In this document: in pieces, positions 33,849 to 41,301 of the stretch
How positions within the stretch are numbered: position 1 is the stretch's first letter
Layout: each line of letters starts with the position of its first letter
Source of the DNA: Clostridiales bacterium
GTDB lineage: Bacteria; Bacillota; Clostridia; Lachnospirales; WQUN01
NCBI GenBank assembly: GCA_031263155.1
Contig: JAISGK010000094.1
Span: 1 to 41,329, forward strand
Length of the DNA stretch: 41,329 bases
Reading direction: 5' to 3'
The notes under the pieces: generated by a model
What the model was told of the DNA's origin: nothing
The model's database searches: none
Seen by the model: only the letters and a program-made list of their open reading frames with translations
Made by a program: the position numbers and the translations under genes

Positions 33849-34932
33849 TGGGGTTTGGCGCAAATTTAATAAAATGACCAAAAGCGGACGTTTATTATTT
33901 CCGCTGGTCTGCCTTTTTCTTGTGCTTATTATGAACTTGATTGTTACACCCGATTTTTTCTCCGTCAAGATAATGGATATAGGCGGCGAGCCGCATTTGT
34001 ACGGGCGCGTCATTGATATTCTTAACCGCGCCAGCGAACTGATAATCCTGGCGACCGCCATGACAATAGTCGTCTCATGCTCTGCGGGTACCGACATATC
34101 GGTCGGGGCCGTTATGGCTTTTTCGGGGGCTGTAAGCGTTTGGTTTTTGGGCTATGGCGTGCTGGGCGTGAATGGTAAGTTTTCTGTGTTTGAATATCAA
34201 ATCCCTTACGCCGTGGGTATTATGACCGCCCTTGCCATAGGCTCCCTCTGCGGCGTATTTAACGGCTTTTTGGTATCACGGCTTAAGATACAGCCCATGG
34301 TTGCGACCCTCATACTATATACGGGCGGACGGGGCGCGGCTCAGCTATTCGCGGGCGGACAGATCGATCGCGTAGAGGTTTTATCATACAAATGGCTGGG
34401 AAATTTCATCCCTGGCATACCGGTTCCCACGTCTATTTTTCTCGCGGCGGCAGTCGTCGCAATCACGGCGGTTGTGTTGCGATATACCGCGCTGGGCATA
34501 TTTATACAGTCGGTCGGCATAAACAATAAAGCCAGCAGGATAATGGGGCTGCGCTCAAGCCGCATCGTACTTTTGGCGTATACCTTCTGCGGGCTTTGCG
34601 CGGCTATAGCCGGGCTTATCGCGACATCTCGCATTGGCGCTATCGACGCGAACAATTGCGGGCGCAATATAGAGCTTGACGCCATTCTGGCGGTAGCTCT
34701 GGGAGGCAACAGTCTTTCTGGCGGCAAGTTTAGCCTGGGAGGGTCTGTAATCGGCGCAATAACAATCCAATCACTCACCACATCCCTCCTGGCAATGAAC
34801 GTTACCGCCGATCAATTGCCGGTATACAAGGCTATTGCCGTCATTATCATTGTCGCGCTACAATCTGCCGAGCTTAAGCCGCTGATTAACAGGAATCTGG
34901 CGCGACTAACGGGAAAGGCGGTGGTAAAATGA
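33841..34932 (+). CDS. ytfT: Sugar ABC transporter permease (YtfT-like)
   Basis: 363-residue membrane subunit of the CUT2 (RbsC-like) family with about 8-10 hydrophobic helices. Family motifs: 'SCSAGTDISVGAVMAFSGAV', 'LKIQPMVATLILYTGGRGAA', 'RNIELDAILAVALGGNSLSG' and 'GGSVIGAITIQSLTT'. The start overlaps the ATPase stop (ATGAATGA), and the stop overlaps the next gene by 4 bases, so translation is coupled through the operon. The two permeases probably form a heterodimeric channel. Confidence 0.94.
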   Translation: MNDGVWRKFNKMTKSGRLLFPLVCLFLVLIMNLIVTPDFFSVKIMDIGGEPHLYGRVIDILNRASELIILATAMTIVVSCSAGTDISVGAVMAFSGAVSVWFLGYGVLGVNGKFSVFEYQIPYAVGIMTALAIGSLCGVFNGFLVSRLKIQPMVATLILYTGGRGAAQLFAGGQIDRVEVLSYKWLGNFIPGIPVPTSIFLAAAVVAITAVVLRYTALGIFIQSVGINNKASRIMGLRSSRIVLLAYTFCGLCAAIAGLIATSRIGAIDANNCGRNIELDAILAVALGGNSLSGGKFSLGGSVIGAITIQSLTTSLLAMNVTADQLPVYKAIAVIIIVALQSAELKPLINRNLARLTGKAVVK

Positions 34933-35996
34933 CAGAGAGCGCAAATAAATTTTTGTTTGCGATAAAGTCTGGCTGGAACAGCGTTAAGGCAAAGTTTTAC
35001 GGCAATAATTTTTTGTTGCTCATCACGGTGGTACTGTTTATCATAATGTATACTATTGAGATGTTCGTGTTTAAGAGCATTAACTATGATAAGCTTCAAC
35101 ATTTCCTCGACATGCTTAATTCAAACGCCGGGCTGATAGTTATCGCGTCAGGCATGACGATGGTGCTTATTATCGGCGGCATTGATATCTCCGTCGGCTC
35201 TCAGGTCGCTATGTACTGTATGATGCTGGCGGTTATGATGGAGCGCCAAAATATCAATTTTTACGTCGCCATAACGATTGTTTTTATAACGGGTATAGTG
35301 TTCGGGTTTGTGCAGGGATGGCTCATATCATACCTAAAACTCCAACCGTTTATCGTAACGCTGGCCGGCATGTTTTTCGCGCGCGGGATGACGGCCGTCA
35401 TTACCGCCGACACAATATCCATAAGGAACGCGGACTTTGCAGCCATAGCGAACAAGAAGCTGATAATACCCTTTGGCAGTTACATAAATAAAAAAGGAAT
35501 GACGCTGGAACCCTTTATACATCCAAACGTCGTTTTGGCTATTGCGGGACTCATTGTTATCTATATTCTGCTCTCACGCACGCGTTTTGGCCGCAATGTG
35601 TACGCCATAGGCGGCGGCGAGCAGAGCTCAATGCTTATGGGGCTTAACGTAAGGCTCACCAAGCTGATTGTGTATACGCTTAACGGGCTTCTGGTGGCGT
35701 TCGGGGCGTTTCTGTTCTGCCTTAACTCCTCCGCTGGCAACGTGGAGCAGGCCAGGGGGTTTGAGATGAACGCGGTCGCCGCCGCCGTTATTGGCGGGAC
35801 GCCCCTCACGGGCGGCGTGGGCAATGTAATAGGCTCATTCGCCGGTGTTATGATTCAGGAGACGATAAACTCGTTCGTAAGGGCAATGTCTATGTCCAGC
35901 TGGTGGGCGATGATATTTATCGCCGCGCTTTTGGCTTTGTTTATCATTTTGCAGAGCGTATTCGCGGCTATGCGAAAAAAAGCCCGTAAAGGTTGA
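34929..35996 (+). CDS. yjfF: Sugar ABC transporter permease (YjfF-like)
   Basis: 355-residue second permease of the importer. Motifs: 'IASGMTMVLIIGGIDISVGS', 'LKLQPFIVTLAGMFFARGMT', 'VYAIGGGEQSSMLMGLNV', 'EMNAVAAAVIGGTPLTGGVG'. These match the YjfF group more than YtfT. It starts by a 4-base overlap (ATGA) with the first permease, with AAGGCGG upstream. Last gene of the importer operon; a repeated 20-mer and a perfect GC-rich hairpin follow. Confidence 0.94.
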   Translation: MTESANKFLFAIKSGWNSVKAKFYGNNFLLLITVVLFIIMYTIEMFVFKSINYDKLQHFLDMLNSNAGLIVIASGMTMVLIIGGIDISVGSQVAMYCMMLAVMMERQNINFYVAITIVFITGIVFGFVQGWLISYLKLQPFIVTLAGMFFARGMTAVITADTISIRNADFAAIANKKLIIPFGSYINKKGMTLEPFIHPNVVLAIAGLIVIYILLSRTRFGRNVYAIGGGEQSSMLMGLNVRLTKLIVYTLNGLLVAFGAFLFCLNSSAGNVEQARGFEMNAVAAAVIGGTPLTGGVGNVIGSFAGVMIQETINSFVRAMSMSSWWAMIFIAALLALFIILQSVFAAMRKKARKG

Positions 35997-36016
35997 TCTT
36001 GGAATGACCTTATATT

Positions 36017-36083
36017 CTCTAAACGTGCGTTTTCACCAAATATTAGCCTAGCAGGGGCGCACATCCATACTGTGCGCCCCTGC
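36017..36083 (+). repeat. Dispersed repeat, copy 2: 20-mer plus perfect GC-rich hairpin
   Basis: CTCTAAACGTGCGTTTTCAC at 36017-36036 is identical to the complement of 141-160. Fourteen bases later GCAGGGGCGCACA (36051-36063) pairs perfectly with TGTGCGCCCCTGC (36071-36083) around a 7-base loop. It lies just after the importer operon, in the same sense. It lacks a T-run, so this looks like a REP-like element that may stabilise the 3' end. Confidence 0.65.
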
Positions 36084-36129
36084 TACAATATACAGAGCAT
36101 ACCAATTTTAAAAAACCGTGTGTTTGGGC

Positions 36130-36462
36130 TTATATTCCAAAATGAATAACATATTTTTTTTCTGAAATTGATTGTTCCAACAAATTAATCAATTTGGCCA
36201 AATCTTCGCTTGGAGAACAAAAATGGCTTAACTCAGTTTTTAATTTTTCTGCCATATCGCTGTCTAAAATTGTTATACCATGATAATTAAGCCCTGTATC
36301 TTTTTCGTTTAAGTCATTAAAATACATTTCAACTTTTAATGTTACATCATAATATTTTTGTATAAAATCATCAGAGATTAAAATCATATATTCTTTGGGA
36401 TAGTCTCTATAACTAATGCTTTGAGGTATTTCTGATACCTTAATAAATTCGTGAATTAACAT
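36130..36462 (-). CDS. Small protein of unknown family
   Basis: 110 residues, acidic overall, starting 'MLIHEFIKVSEIPQSISYRD', with 'KEYMILISDDFIQKYYDVTL' and a C-terminal 'KLINLLEQSISEKKYVIHFGI'. No signal peptide, membrane helix or catalytic motif is visible, and I do not recognise the family. A real gene is supported by a very strong SD (AGGAGG about 6 bases before the ATG) and sensible composition. It lies in the AT-rich right part, downstream of two ABC exporter genes on the same strand, with a 30-bp perfect inverted repeat just before its SD. An immunity- or accessory-type protein is possible, but only by position. Confidence 0.6.
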   Translation of the reverse strand: MLIHEFIKVSEIPQSISYRDYPKEYMILISDDFIQKYYDVTLKVEMYFNDLNEKDTGLNYHGITILDSDMAEKLKTELSHFCSPSEDLAKLINLLEQSISEKKYVIHFGI

Positions 36463-36481
36463 AGTTACTCCTCCTATTGTT

Positions 36482-36557
36482 CAGGTTAAACTCATAAAAG
36501 ACTAAAAATGGTATATCCGGTAATCTCCCATTTTTAGTCTTTTATGAGTTTAACCTG
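36482..36557. repeat. Perfect 30-bp inverted repeat (long hairpin)
   Basis: The arm at 36482-36511 (starting CAGGTTAAACTCATAAAAG) is the exact reverse complement of 36528-36557, around a 16-base loop. It lies in the leader of the small gene starting at 36462, only about 20 bases before its start. No T-run follows on either strand. It could be a MITE-like element, an mRNA structure, or a regulator site. The surrounding gap (36463-36768) otherwise holds only a coding remnant. Confidence 0.8.
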
Positions 36558-36585
36558 GCCAAAAACACGATTTAAAATTAACCTG

Positions 36586-36768
36586 TCATTGTAGTTTCAG
36601 CATAACAGCTTTCACGAACCTCAAGTAGACGAGACGCCTTTGTATTTGACGCTTACGACGCATCAGCTCAATATGTTCCTTTGTAATCCATTTGTGTCCT
36701 TCTGCGCACATACTGTATTTTTGGGGTGTAACCAGTGCTGCAAGGCTTGAATACGTATCGCTAAAGAA
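36586..36768 (-). pseudogene. Coding-like remnant in frame with the end of the ABC exporter gene
   Basis: After the TGA of the ABC gene, the same minus-strand frame stays open for about 60 codons to another TGA at 36588-36586. It reads 'FFSDTYSSLAALVTPQKYSM', then a basic part including 'HKWITKEHIELMRRKRQIQ'. The only internal ATG (36711) would give a 41-residue basic peptide and has no SD. The composition looks coding, but no family is recognised. It may be the decayed 3' end of another gene. Confidence 0.3.
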
Positions 36769-38562
36769 TCAGATAAAAATATTTATGGGATGCTTTAGCA
36801 TTCTGTTTTCTTTTTCTTCTGATGAATTTAGTAGTTGACAGTAAAGACCATTTCGCTTAATTAACTCCTCATGGGAGCCTATTTCAGCGATTTCTCCTCG
36901 ACTCATAACGACTATCCGATTTACATCTGTAATGCTTTTTATATTATGTGTAACCAATAAAATTGTGTGATTCTTTCGCAGTTGACCCATTGTCATCATG
37001 ACCTGACGCTCCGATTCCGAATCCAGTGAACTCGTAGCCTCGTCAAAGACCAAGACAGGCGCCTTACGTACAAGAGCCCGTGCTATAGCGATACGTTGCC
37101 GTTGTCCACCCGATAGCGATGCACCTTTTTCTCCTACGGATGTATCATACCCGTTTTCAAGCGTGTGGATAAAACTATCTGCATGGGCCTCTATTGCTGC
37201 AACTTCAATATCTTTCGGCGTAGCATCTCCTTTTCCAAGAGCTATATTTTTACCAATTGACATATCAAACAATGTACATTTTTGATCAACATATGCAAAA
37301 TGTTTACGCCAGAACGGCAAACAGTCACTGTTTAGTTCGATGTTTCCAAGGCGTATTCCTAGATTATTGCGCTCATAAAGGCCCACAATTGCACGCAGTA
37401 ACGTTGACTTCCCGCTGCCAGATTCACCAACGAACGCCACCATCTCATTCTCTTGTATATTTAAATCGATATTCTTCAAAGCAAACGTATCATTATTCTG
37501 ATAACTGAAGTTTAAATTATTTATGTTAATTGAATAGTCCTCATTCCAAAAAGGTTCACTATCTACAGGAGGCTTTATATCTATAGAAGTAGAACCACCA
37601 GTAAGTAAATAAATTCGCTTGCCGGCTTCAAGAGGAGCTTGTAAGTTAGCCCAAGCATTTCCTATCGTTGACATACTCATTGCAAAAGTTGCACACATAC
37701 TCGGAATCATCATCAGTTTGGGTAAAGATAATTCGCCCATAGCAACTAAAATACCACCGACTGCGAATACACCGGAAATTGTAAGCAGACCCTGAACTGT
37801 AGTGAAGCAATCTTGAAACATTGCAATAAACGCAGCTTTGTAAGAGATTTTGAGCATAGTTTTATTATTCTTGTCAAAAGAAATCAACATTTTGTCTTGA
37901 AGAGAAAACGCGCGAAGCGCTAAACTGCCAGATAAAATGTTCGATAAGTCTTTTATCGATTCAGCGTTAGCTTCCAGCCTTTCCTTTCCAAGTTTGCCCA
38001 ATGGCTTTGCAAATTTATTTTGCAAAATTAATGATAATAGACCTATAGCCAGAGAAAGTAATCCCATGCGGTAATCAACAAAAAACACTACAATAGCTGA
38101 AAATATAATTGCCAATATACAGGATAACAAAGCAGAAAGTCCATTTCCATATAGACTAGAAGCAGTATCCACATCAGTATTGATTGCGGCAATACCTTCT
38201 CCTGAATGCGAAATAATTTGGCTCTCTAGACTTTTTTTTACAAATGTACGAAATATATGGGTTTTTAAATTCTGATCAGACTTAGCAGTTCCTTGACAGT
38301 ATAAAAATGTTCCAAATCCAATTAAACCAGATAAGCCGATAATAAGGACAAGCATAAATATACCTGCTTTTATAACGCCAGAAGTGTTTTGTTGTAATAT
38401 TTCTGATGTAATCATACTCATATAAATTGCGGAAAACATTGGAAAAATAAATTGTTGAGAGCTATATATCACTAGTCCAGGTATAAGCCACCAAAAATAA
38501 GGACGCGAAAACTTCAAAATATAGCAAAAAGTTAAAAATTTTGTAGGTTCATTGTGCTTCAT
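36769..38562 (-). CDS. ABC exporter half-transporter (right-end pair, second gene)
   Basis: About 597-residue exporter of the membrane-ATPase fusion type: six helices in roughly residues 20-310, then Walker A 'GESGSGKSTLLRAI', Q-loop 'VDQKCTLF', signature 'LSGGQRQRIAIARAL', Walker B 'VLVFDEATSSLD' and H-loop 'VTHN'. ATG 38562 is preferred because AAGGGG lies 9 bases upstream; TTG 38580 is frame-open. It overlaps the upstream partner by 14 bases, so they form one heterodimeric exporter. Strongly AT-rich codon use compared with the rest of the window, which suggests acquisition by transfer. The substrate is unknown; such pairs export peptides, lipids or drugs. Confidence 0.9.
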   Translation of the reverse strand: MKHNEPTKFLTFCYILKFSRPYFWWLIPGLVIYSSQQFIFPMFSAIYMSMITSEILQQNTSGVIKAGIFMLVLIIGLSGLIGFGTFLYCQGTAKSDQNLKTHIFRTFVKKSLESQIISHSGEGIAAINTDVDTASSLYGNGLSALLSCILAIIFSAIVVFFVDYRMGLLSLAIGLLSLILQNKFAKPLGKLGKERLEANAESIKDLSNILSGSLALRAFSLQDKMLISFDKNNKTMLKISYKAAFIAMFQDCFTTVQGLLTISGVFAVGGILVAMGELSLPKLMMIPSMCATFAMSMSTIGNAWANLQAPLEAGKRIYLLTGGSTSIDIKPPVDSEPFWNEDYSININNLNFSYQNNDTFALKNIDLNIQENEMVAFVGESGSGKSTLLRAIVGLYERNNLGIRLGNIELNSDCLPFWRKHFAYVDQKCTLFDMSIGKNIALGKGDATPKDIEVAAIEAHADSFIHTLENGYDTSVGEKGASLSGGQRQRIAIARALVRKAPVLVFDEATSSLDSESERQVMMTMGQLRKNHTILLVTHNIKSITDVNRIVVMSRGEIAEIGSHEELIKRNGLYCQLLNSSEEKENRMLKHPINIFI

Positions 38563-40282
38563 GCCGATTTTCCCCTTCAAAAAGTTTAGTATAGAATGAT
38601 TGATTTCTCATAAGTTCACTATGCGTACCCATTTCAACCACATAACCATCATCTAGAACTATGATCAAATCGCAGGATGTTATTGCACTCATTCGGTGCG
38701 CCACGACCAGAGTTGTTTTTTCTTTGGTCGATTCGTAAAATGAATCCAGTACAGCCTTTTCAGTTATTGGATCAAGCGCGGAGGTAGATTCGTCAAGTAA
38801 AATAATCGGTGAGTCATGGTAAAGAGCCCTCGCTATAGCAATTCGTTGTTGCTGCCCGCCTGATATGTTCTGTGAAGATTCGCTCAAAACAGTATTTGAC
38901 CCATCTGGTAAAGACTGTATAAACTCATGAATCCCGGCATCTATACATACTTTTTCAAATTTTTGTGGCTCATAGGCTTTATTGCCTATGATATTTTCTT
39001 TTATGGATATAGGAAATAAAAAGCTATCTTGAGGGACGTAGGATAAAAGTTCTCGAAGATTTTTTCGACCATAATAATTTACTGATTCACCTAAGATTGA
39101 TATTTTACCACTGCTGGATTCATACAGGGACATAATAAGTTTAATAATCGTACTTTTTCCACTGCCGCTTGTACCTACCACCGCAGTTCTTGTACAAGAA
39201 GGAATTGTAAATGATAAAGAGTGAAGTACTTCCTGCGCATCCGTATAGCCAAACTTTACATCCTGGAACGTAATGGCAGGTGCGTTACTGACTGGTGGAA
39301 CGTTATGATCTGACTCTCCAATTAAATTTTCAAAAGGCTCTGTCAGATGTTCAAGTATTCTCTTGGCAGCAGCATTTCCAGCCTGCAAACGCGCTAAATT
39401 CTGAGAGAGCATAGTTAACCATGAACCAGATGCTTCCGCAATCGTAACAAATGCTATAAACTCTGATATCATCATACTTCCATTGGCCACATTATAGCCA
39501 ACTATAACCACCAGGATCAAAGTTGGAAGAAAAGAAGCCAAAATACCAGAAATGGCTAGTTTTAAAAGCGTTGTAACATAGCGCATAAAAACTTTATAAT
39601 ATTGCTCATAGCTGGATAGATATCGCTTTTCCATAGTATCTTCAAGTGAATAGACAATCACAGTCGATGGGTTTTGTAACGAATCATTAACTATTGCGTT
39701 AAATTCCGCTCGATATTTTGATACATTTTGCATATGTATACCTATAGGTCTTGCAATATGAGACTGCATAAAAACAAGAATTGGAAATGACACAAAGTAA
39801 ATAAAAGTAAATAGAGGGTTAATGAGTGCCATATATATAATCGAAATAATCAATACAACAATCTGTGTTACTTGTTCCAGAGTATTTGTCGTAATGAAAT
39901 CTACAGAGTCTTGCAAATCATTGGTGTAAAGGGATAACAACTCTCCACTATTTTTTTTGCTTACATCACTGAATGAGATAAATGTAAAATGCTTGGCGAA
40001 ATTGTTTTTTATCTTATAGTCTGTATTACCAATAAAACGCTTGGAAAGCAGCACTGATAAAGCGCTGAAGATTACCTTAATGACTGTAAAAAATGTCATG
40101 ACCAATAAAAGATCTATCACTAATTGTCGGTTCAAAGCAAAAGCGGCTTGACCTATTTCACCTTGCGTCTTTGCAACATAGACATTGCTGAAAGCAGTTA
40201 CAGCAGCAGCAATTATATATATCAGTAAAAAGCGTGCATATCTTATATGCCAACTCCGAATGGCTTCCCAAAATATTTTCAT
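38549..40282 (-). CDS. ABC exporter half-transporter (right-end pair, first gene)
   Basis: About 577-residue partner of the preceding entry. Six-helix membrane domain, then Walker A 'GTSGSGKSTIIKLI', Q-loop 'VPQDSFLF', signature 'ISGGQQQRIAIARAL', Walker B 'IILLDESTSALD' (Ser replaces the usual Pro after Glu) and H-loop 'VAHRM'. Both ATPases of the pair look active. The ATG at 40282 begins 'MKIFWEAIRSWHIRYARFLL'; GAGAGG lies 12 bases upstream, slightly far. The frame opens at TTG 40318, overlapping a doubtful small ORF. First gene of a minus-strand operon in AT-rich DNA. Confidence 0.9.
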   Translation of the reverse strand: MKIFWEAIRSWHIRYARFLLIYIIAAAVTAFSNVYVAKTQGEIGQAAFALNRQLVIDLLLVMTFFTVIKVIFSALSVLLSKRFIGNTDYKIKNNFAKHFTFISFSDVSKKNSGELLSLYTNDLQDSVDFITTNTLEQVTQIVVLIISIIYMALINPLFTFIYFVSFPILVFMQSHIARPIGIHMQNVSKYRAEFNAIVNDSLQNPSTVIVYSLEDTMEKRYLSSYEQYYKVFMRYVTTLLKLAISGILASFLPTLILVVIVGYNVANGSMMISEFIAFVTIAEASGSWLTMLSQNLARLQAGNAAAKRILEHLTEPFENLIGESDHNVPPVSNAPAITFQDVKFGYTDAQEVLHSLSFTIPSCTRTAVVGTSGSGKSTIIKLIMSLYESSSGKISILGESVNYYGRKNLRELLSYVPQDSFLFPISIKENIIGNKAYEPQKFEKVCIDAGIHEFIQSLPDGSNTVLSESSQNISGGQQQRIAIARALYHDSPIILLDESTSALDPITEKAVLDSFYESTKEKTTLVVAHRMSAITSCDLIIVLDDGYVVEMGTHSELMRNQSFYTKLFEGENRHEAQ

Positions 40283-40298
40283 GCTGGGTTCATTCCTC

Positions 40299-40493
40299 TC
40301 ATGTGTCGTAAATCCCAAAAAAAATTATACGTGTATCACCTGGAGTCGATGAATCCCAGGGCTCCAAGTATAGCCCGTTGAAGTTTTGAAAGTTCAGGAC
40401 AGACATCCTTATACTTTCCTGCAAATTTGATCTTTTAGATACCTTGAATGTGTGAGGAGATCTGCTTTCTAGTTCGTAACCTAATGACTGCAA
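40299..40493 (-). CDS. Doubtful small ORF upstream of the exporter pair
   Basis: 64 codons from a TTG at 40493, ending 17 bases before the exporter ATG. The product has a basic, polar N-terminal half and a C-terminus containing 'EPWDSSTPGDTRIIFFGIYD'. There is no ribosome binding site and no recognised family. It could be a peptide precursor for the exporter, a fragment of a lost gene, or chance. I cannot decide from sequence. Confidence 0.25.
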   Translation of the reverse strand: MQSLGYELESRSPHTFKVSKRSNLQESIRMSVLNFQNFNGLYLEPWDSSTPGDTRIIFFGIYDT

Positions 40494-40573
40494 TTCGCAT
40501 TATTGCTGAAATATTACTTTAATACTTTTTCAAATTTTTCATGCCGATCTGGAGTTATTGTATAGCACTTGTT

Positions 40574-40744
40574 ATGGCTTCGATAGACGCTAGATTGTTT
40601 GACGCTTACGAGGCATATAATGGTGGTTTATAGCAAAAAGCTGAAAAATCTCCAGAGCATCGCAAAGTTACCACCGAACAGGCTTTTGCTATTCTAAGAA
40701 AATAAGGCTTTGTTATCAAAGGAGTTGTTGATCCCGCAGTCTGA
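40574..40744 (+). pseudogene. Decayed small gene with two nonsense codons
   Basis: From the ATG at 40574 the frame reads 'MASIDARLFDAYEAYNGGL', a TAG (40631), 'QKAEKSPEHRKVTTEQAFAI' plus LRK, a TAA (40703), then 'GFVIKGVVDPAV' and a TGA (40742-40744). Both internal stops are one C-to-T change away from Gln codons, and the peptide between them is protein-like, so a broken gene is the simplest reading. No family is recognised. The gap 40494-40810 around it holds no other gene. Confidence 0.4.
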
Positions 40745-40810
40745 TCTATCTGAATTATTTATCGAGTTAAGGCGGTTATAGACCGTCTGTTTGCTATGCC
40801 CTTTTATGCC

Positions 40811-41179
40811 TCATGCTTCACTGGATGTTATTTGAAACTTAACCTTTTTAATTCTGATTTTACCATTATTATTAATTACCCTTACCCAACATGGCGTATA
40901 CTCAATATTCTTATCTCCTTTTAGAATCTTTAGAATGTTTACATCAAATTTATAGATTATATCTTCTTCAAAAGAACCCATTAGCTTTAGAATTTCGAAT
41001 TTTGCTACATTAAAAAAATATTTTGAGAAATCAACTGCGCTTATGATCTCAATCATTGTAACAAACAGCTCTTTGATTATATCTGGCATATTACTATTTT
41101 CATAGTGATCGTCCATTGTTGAATTCGACATTTCCTGATAAGCCTTTTCAATTTTTTCTGATATCATTTTATAAATCAC
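40811..41179 (-). CDS. Hypothetical protein, start uncertain
   Basis: Up to 122 residues from a GTG at 41179 (ATG at 41167 and 41131 in frame). N-terminal half helical ('MPDIIKELFVTMIEIISAVD'); C-terminal half strand-rich and basic ('CWVRVINNNGKIRIKKVKFQ'). No clear SD at any of these starts, no signal peptide, and no family recognised. AT-rich like the exporter pair. It may be a genuine small gene or the 3' part of a truncated one. Confidence 0.45.
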   Translation of the reverse strand: MIYKMISEKIEKAYQEMSNSTMDDHYENSNMPDIIKELFVTMIEIISAVDFSKYFFNVAKFEILKLMGSFEEDIIYKFDVNILKILKGDKNIEYTPCWVRVINNNGKIRIKKVKFQITSSEA

Positions 41180-41238
41180 AACAATGCCATGCGTCTCTAA
41201 TAAATACTTAATACTCTAAATGAGCGTACTTGGTAAAA

Positions 41239-41301
41239 ATGCACAAAATGATTAGGAGCAAAGGTCATAGAGGATCTCAATGGGTGTACCGTTTTGTGCA
41301 T
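41239..41301. repeat. Inverted repeat near the right edge
   Basis: ATGCACAAAA (41239-41248) and TTTTGTGCAT (41292-41301) are perfect 10-bp arms, 43 bases apart. They could be an operator pair, an insertion-element end, or part of a gene beyond the edge. No coding call is supported in 41180-41329. Confidence 0.4.
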
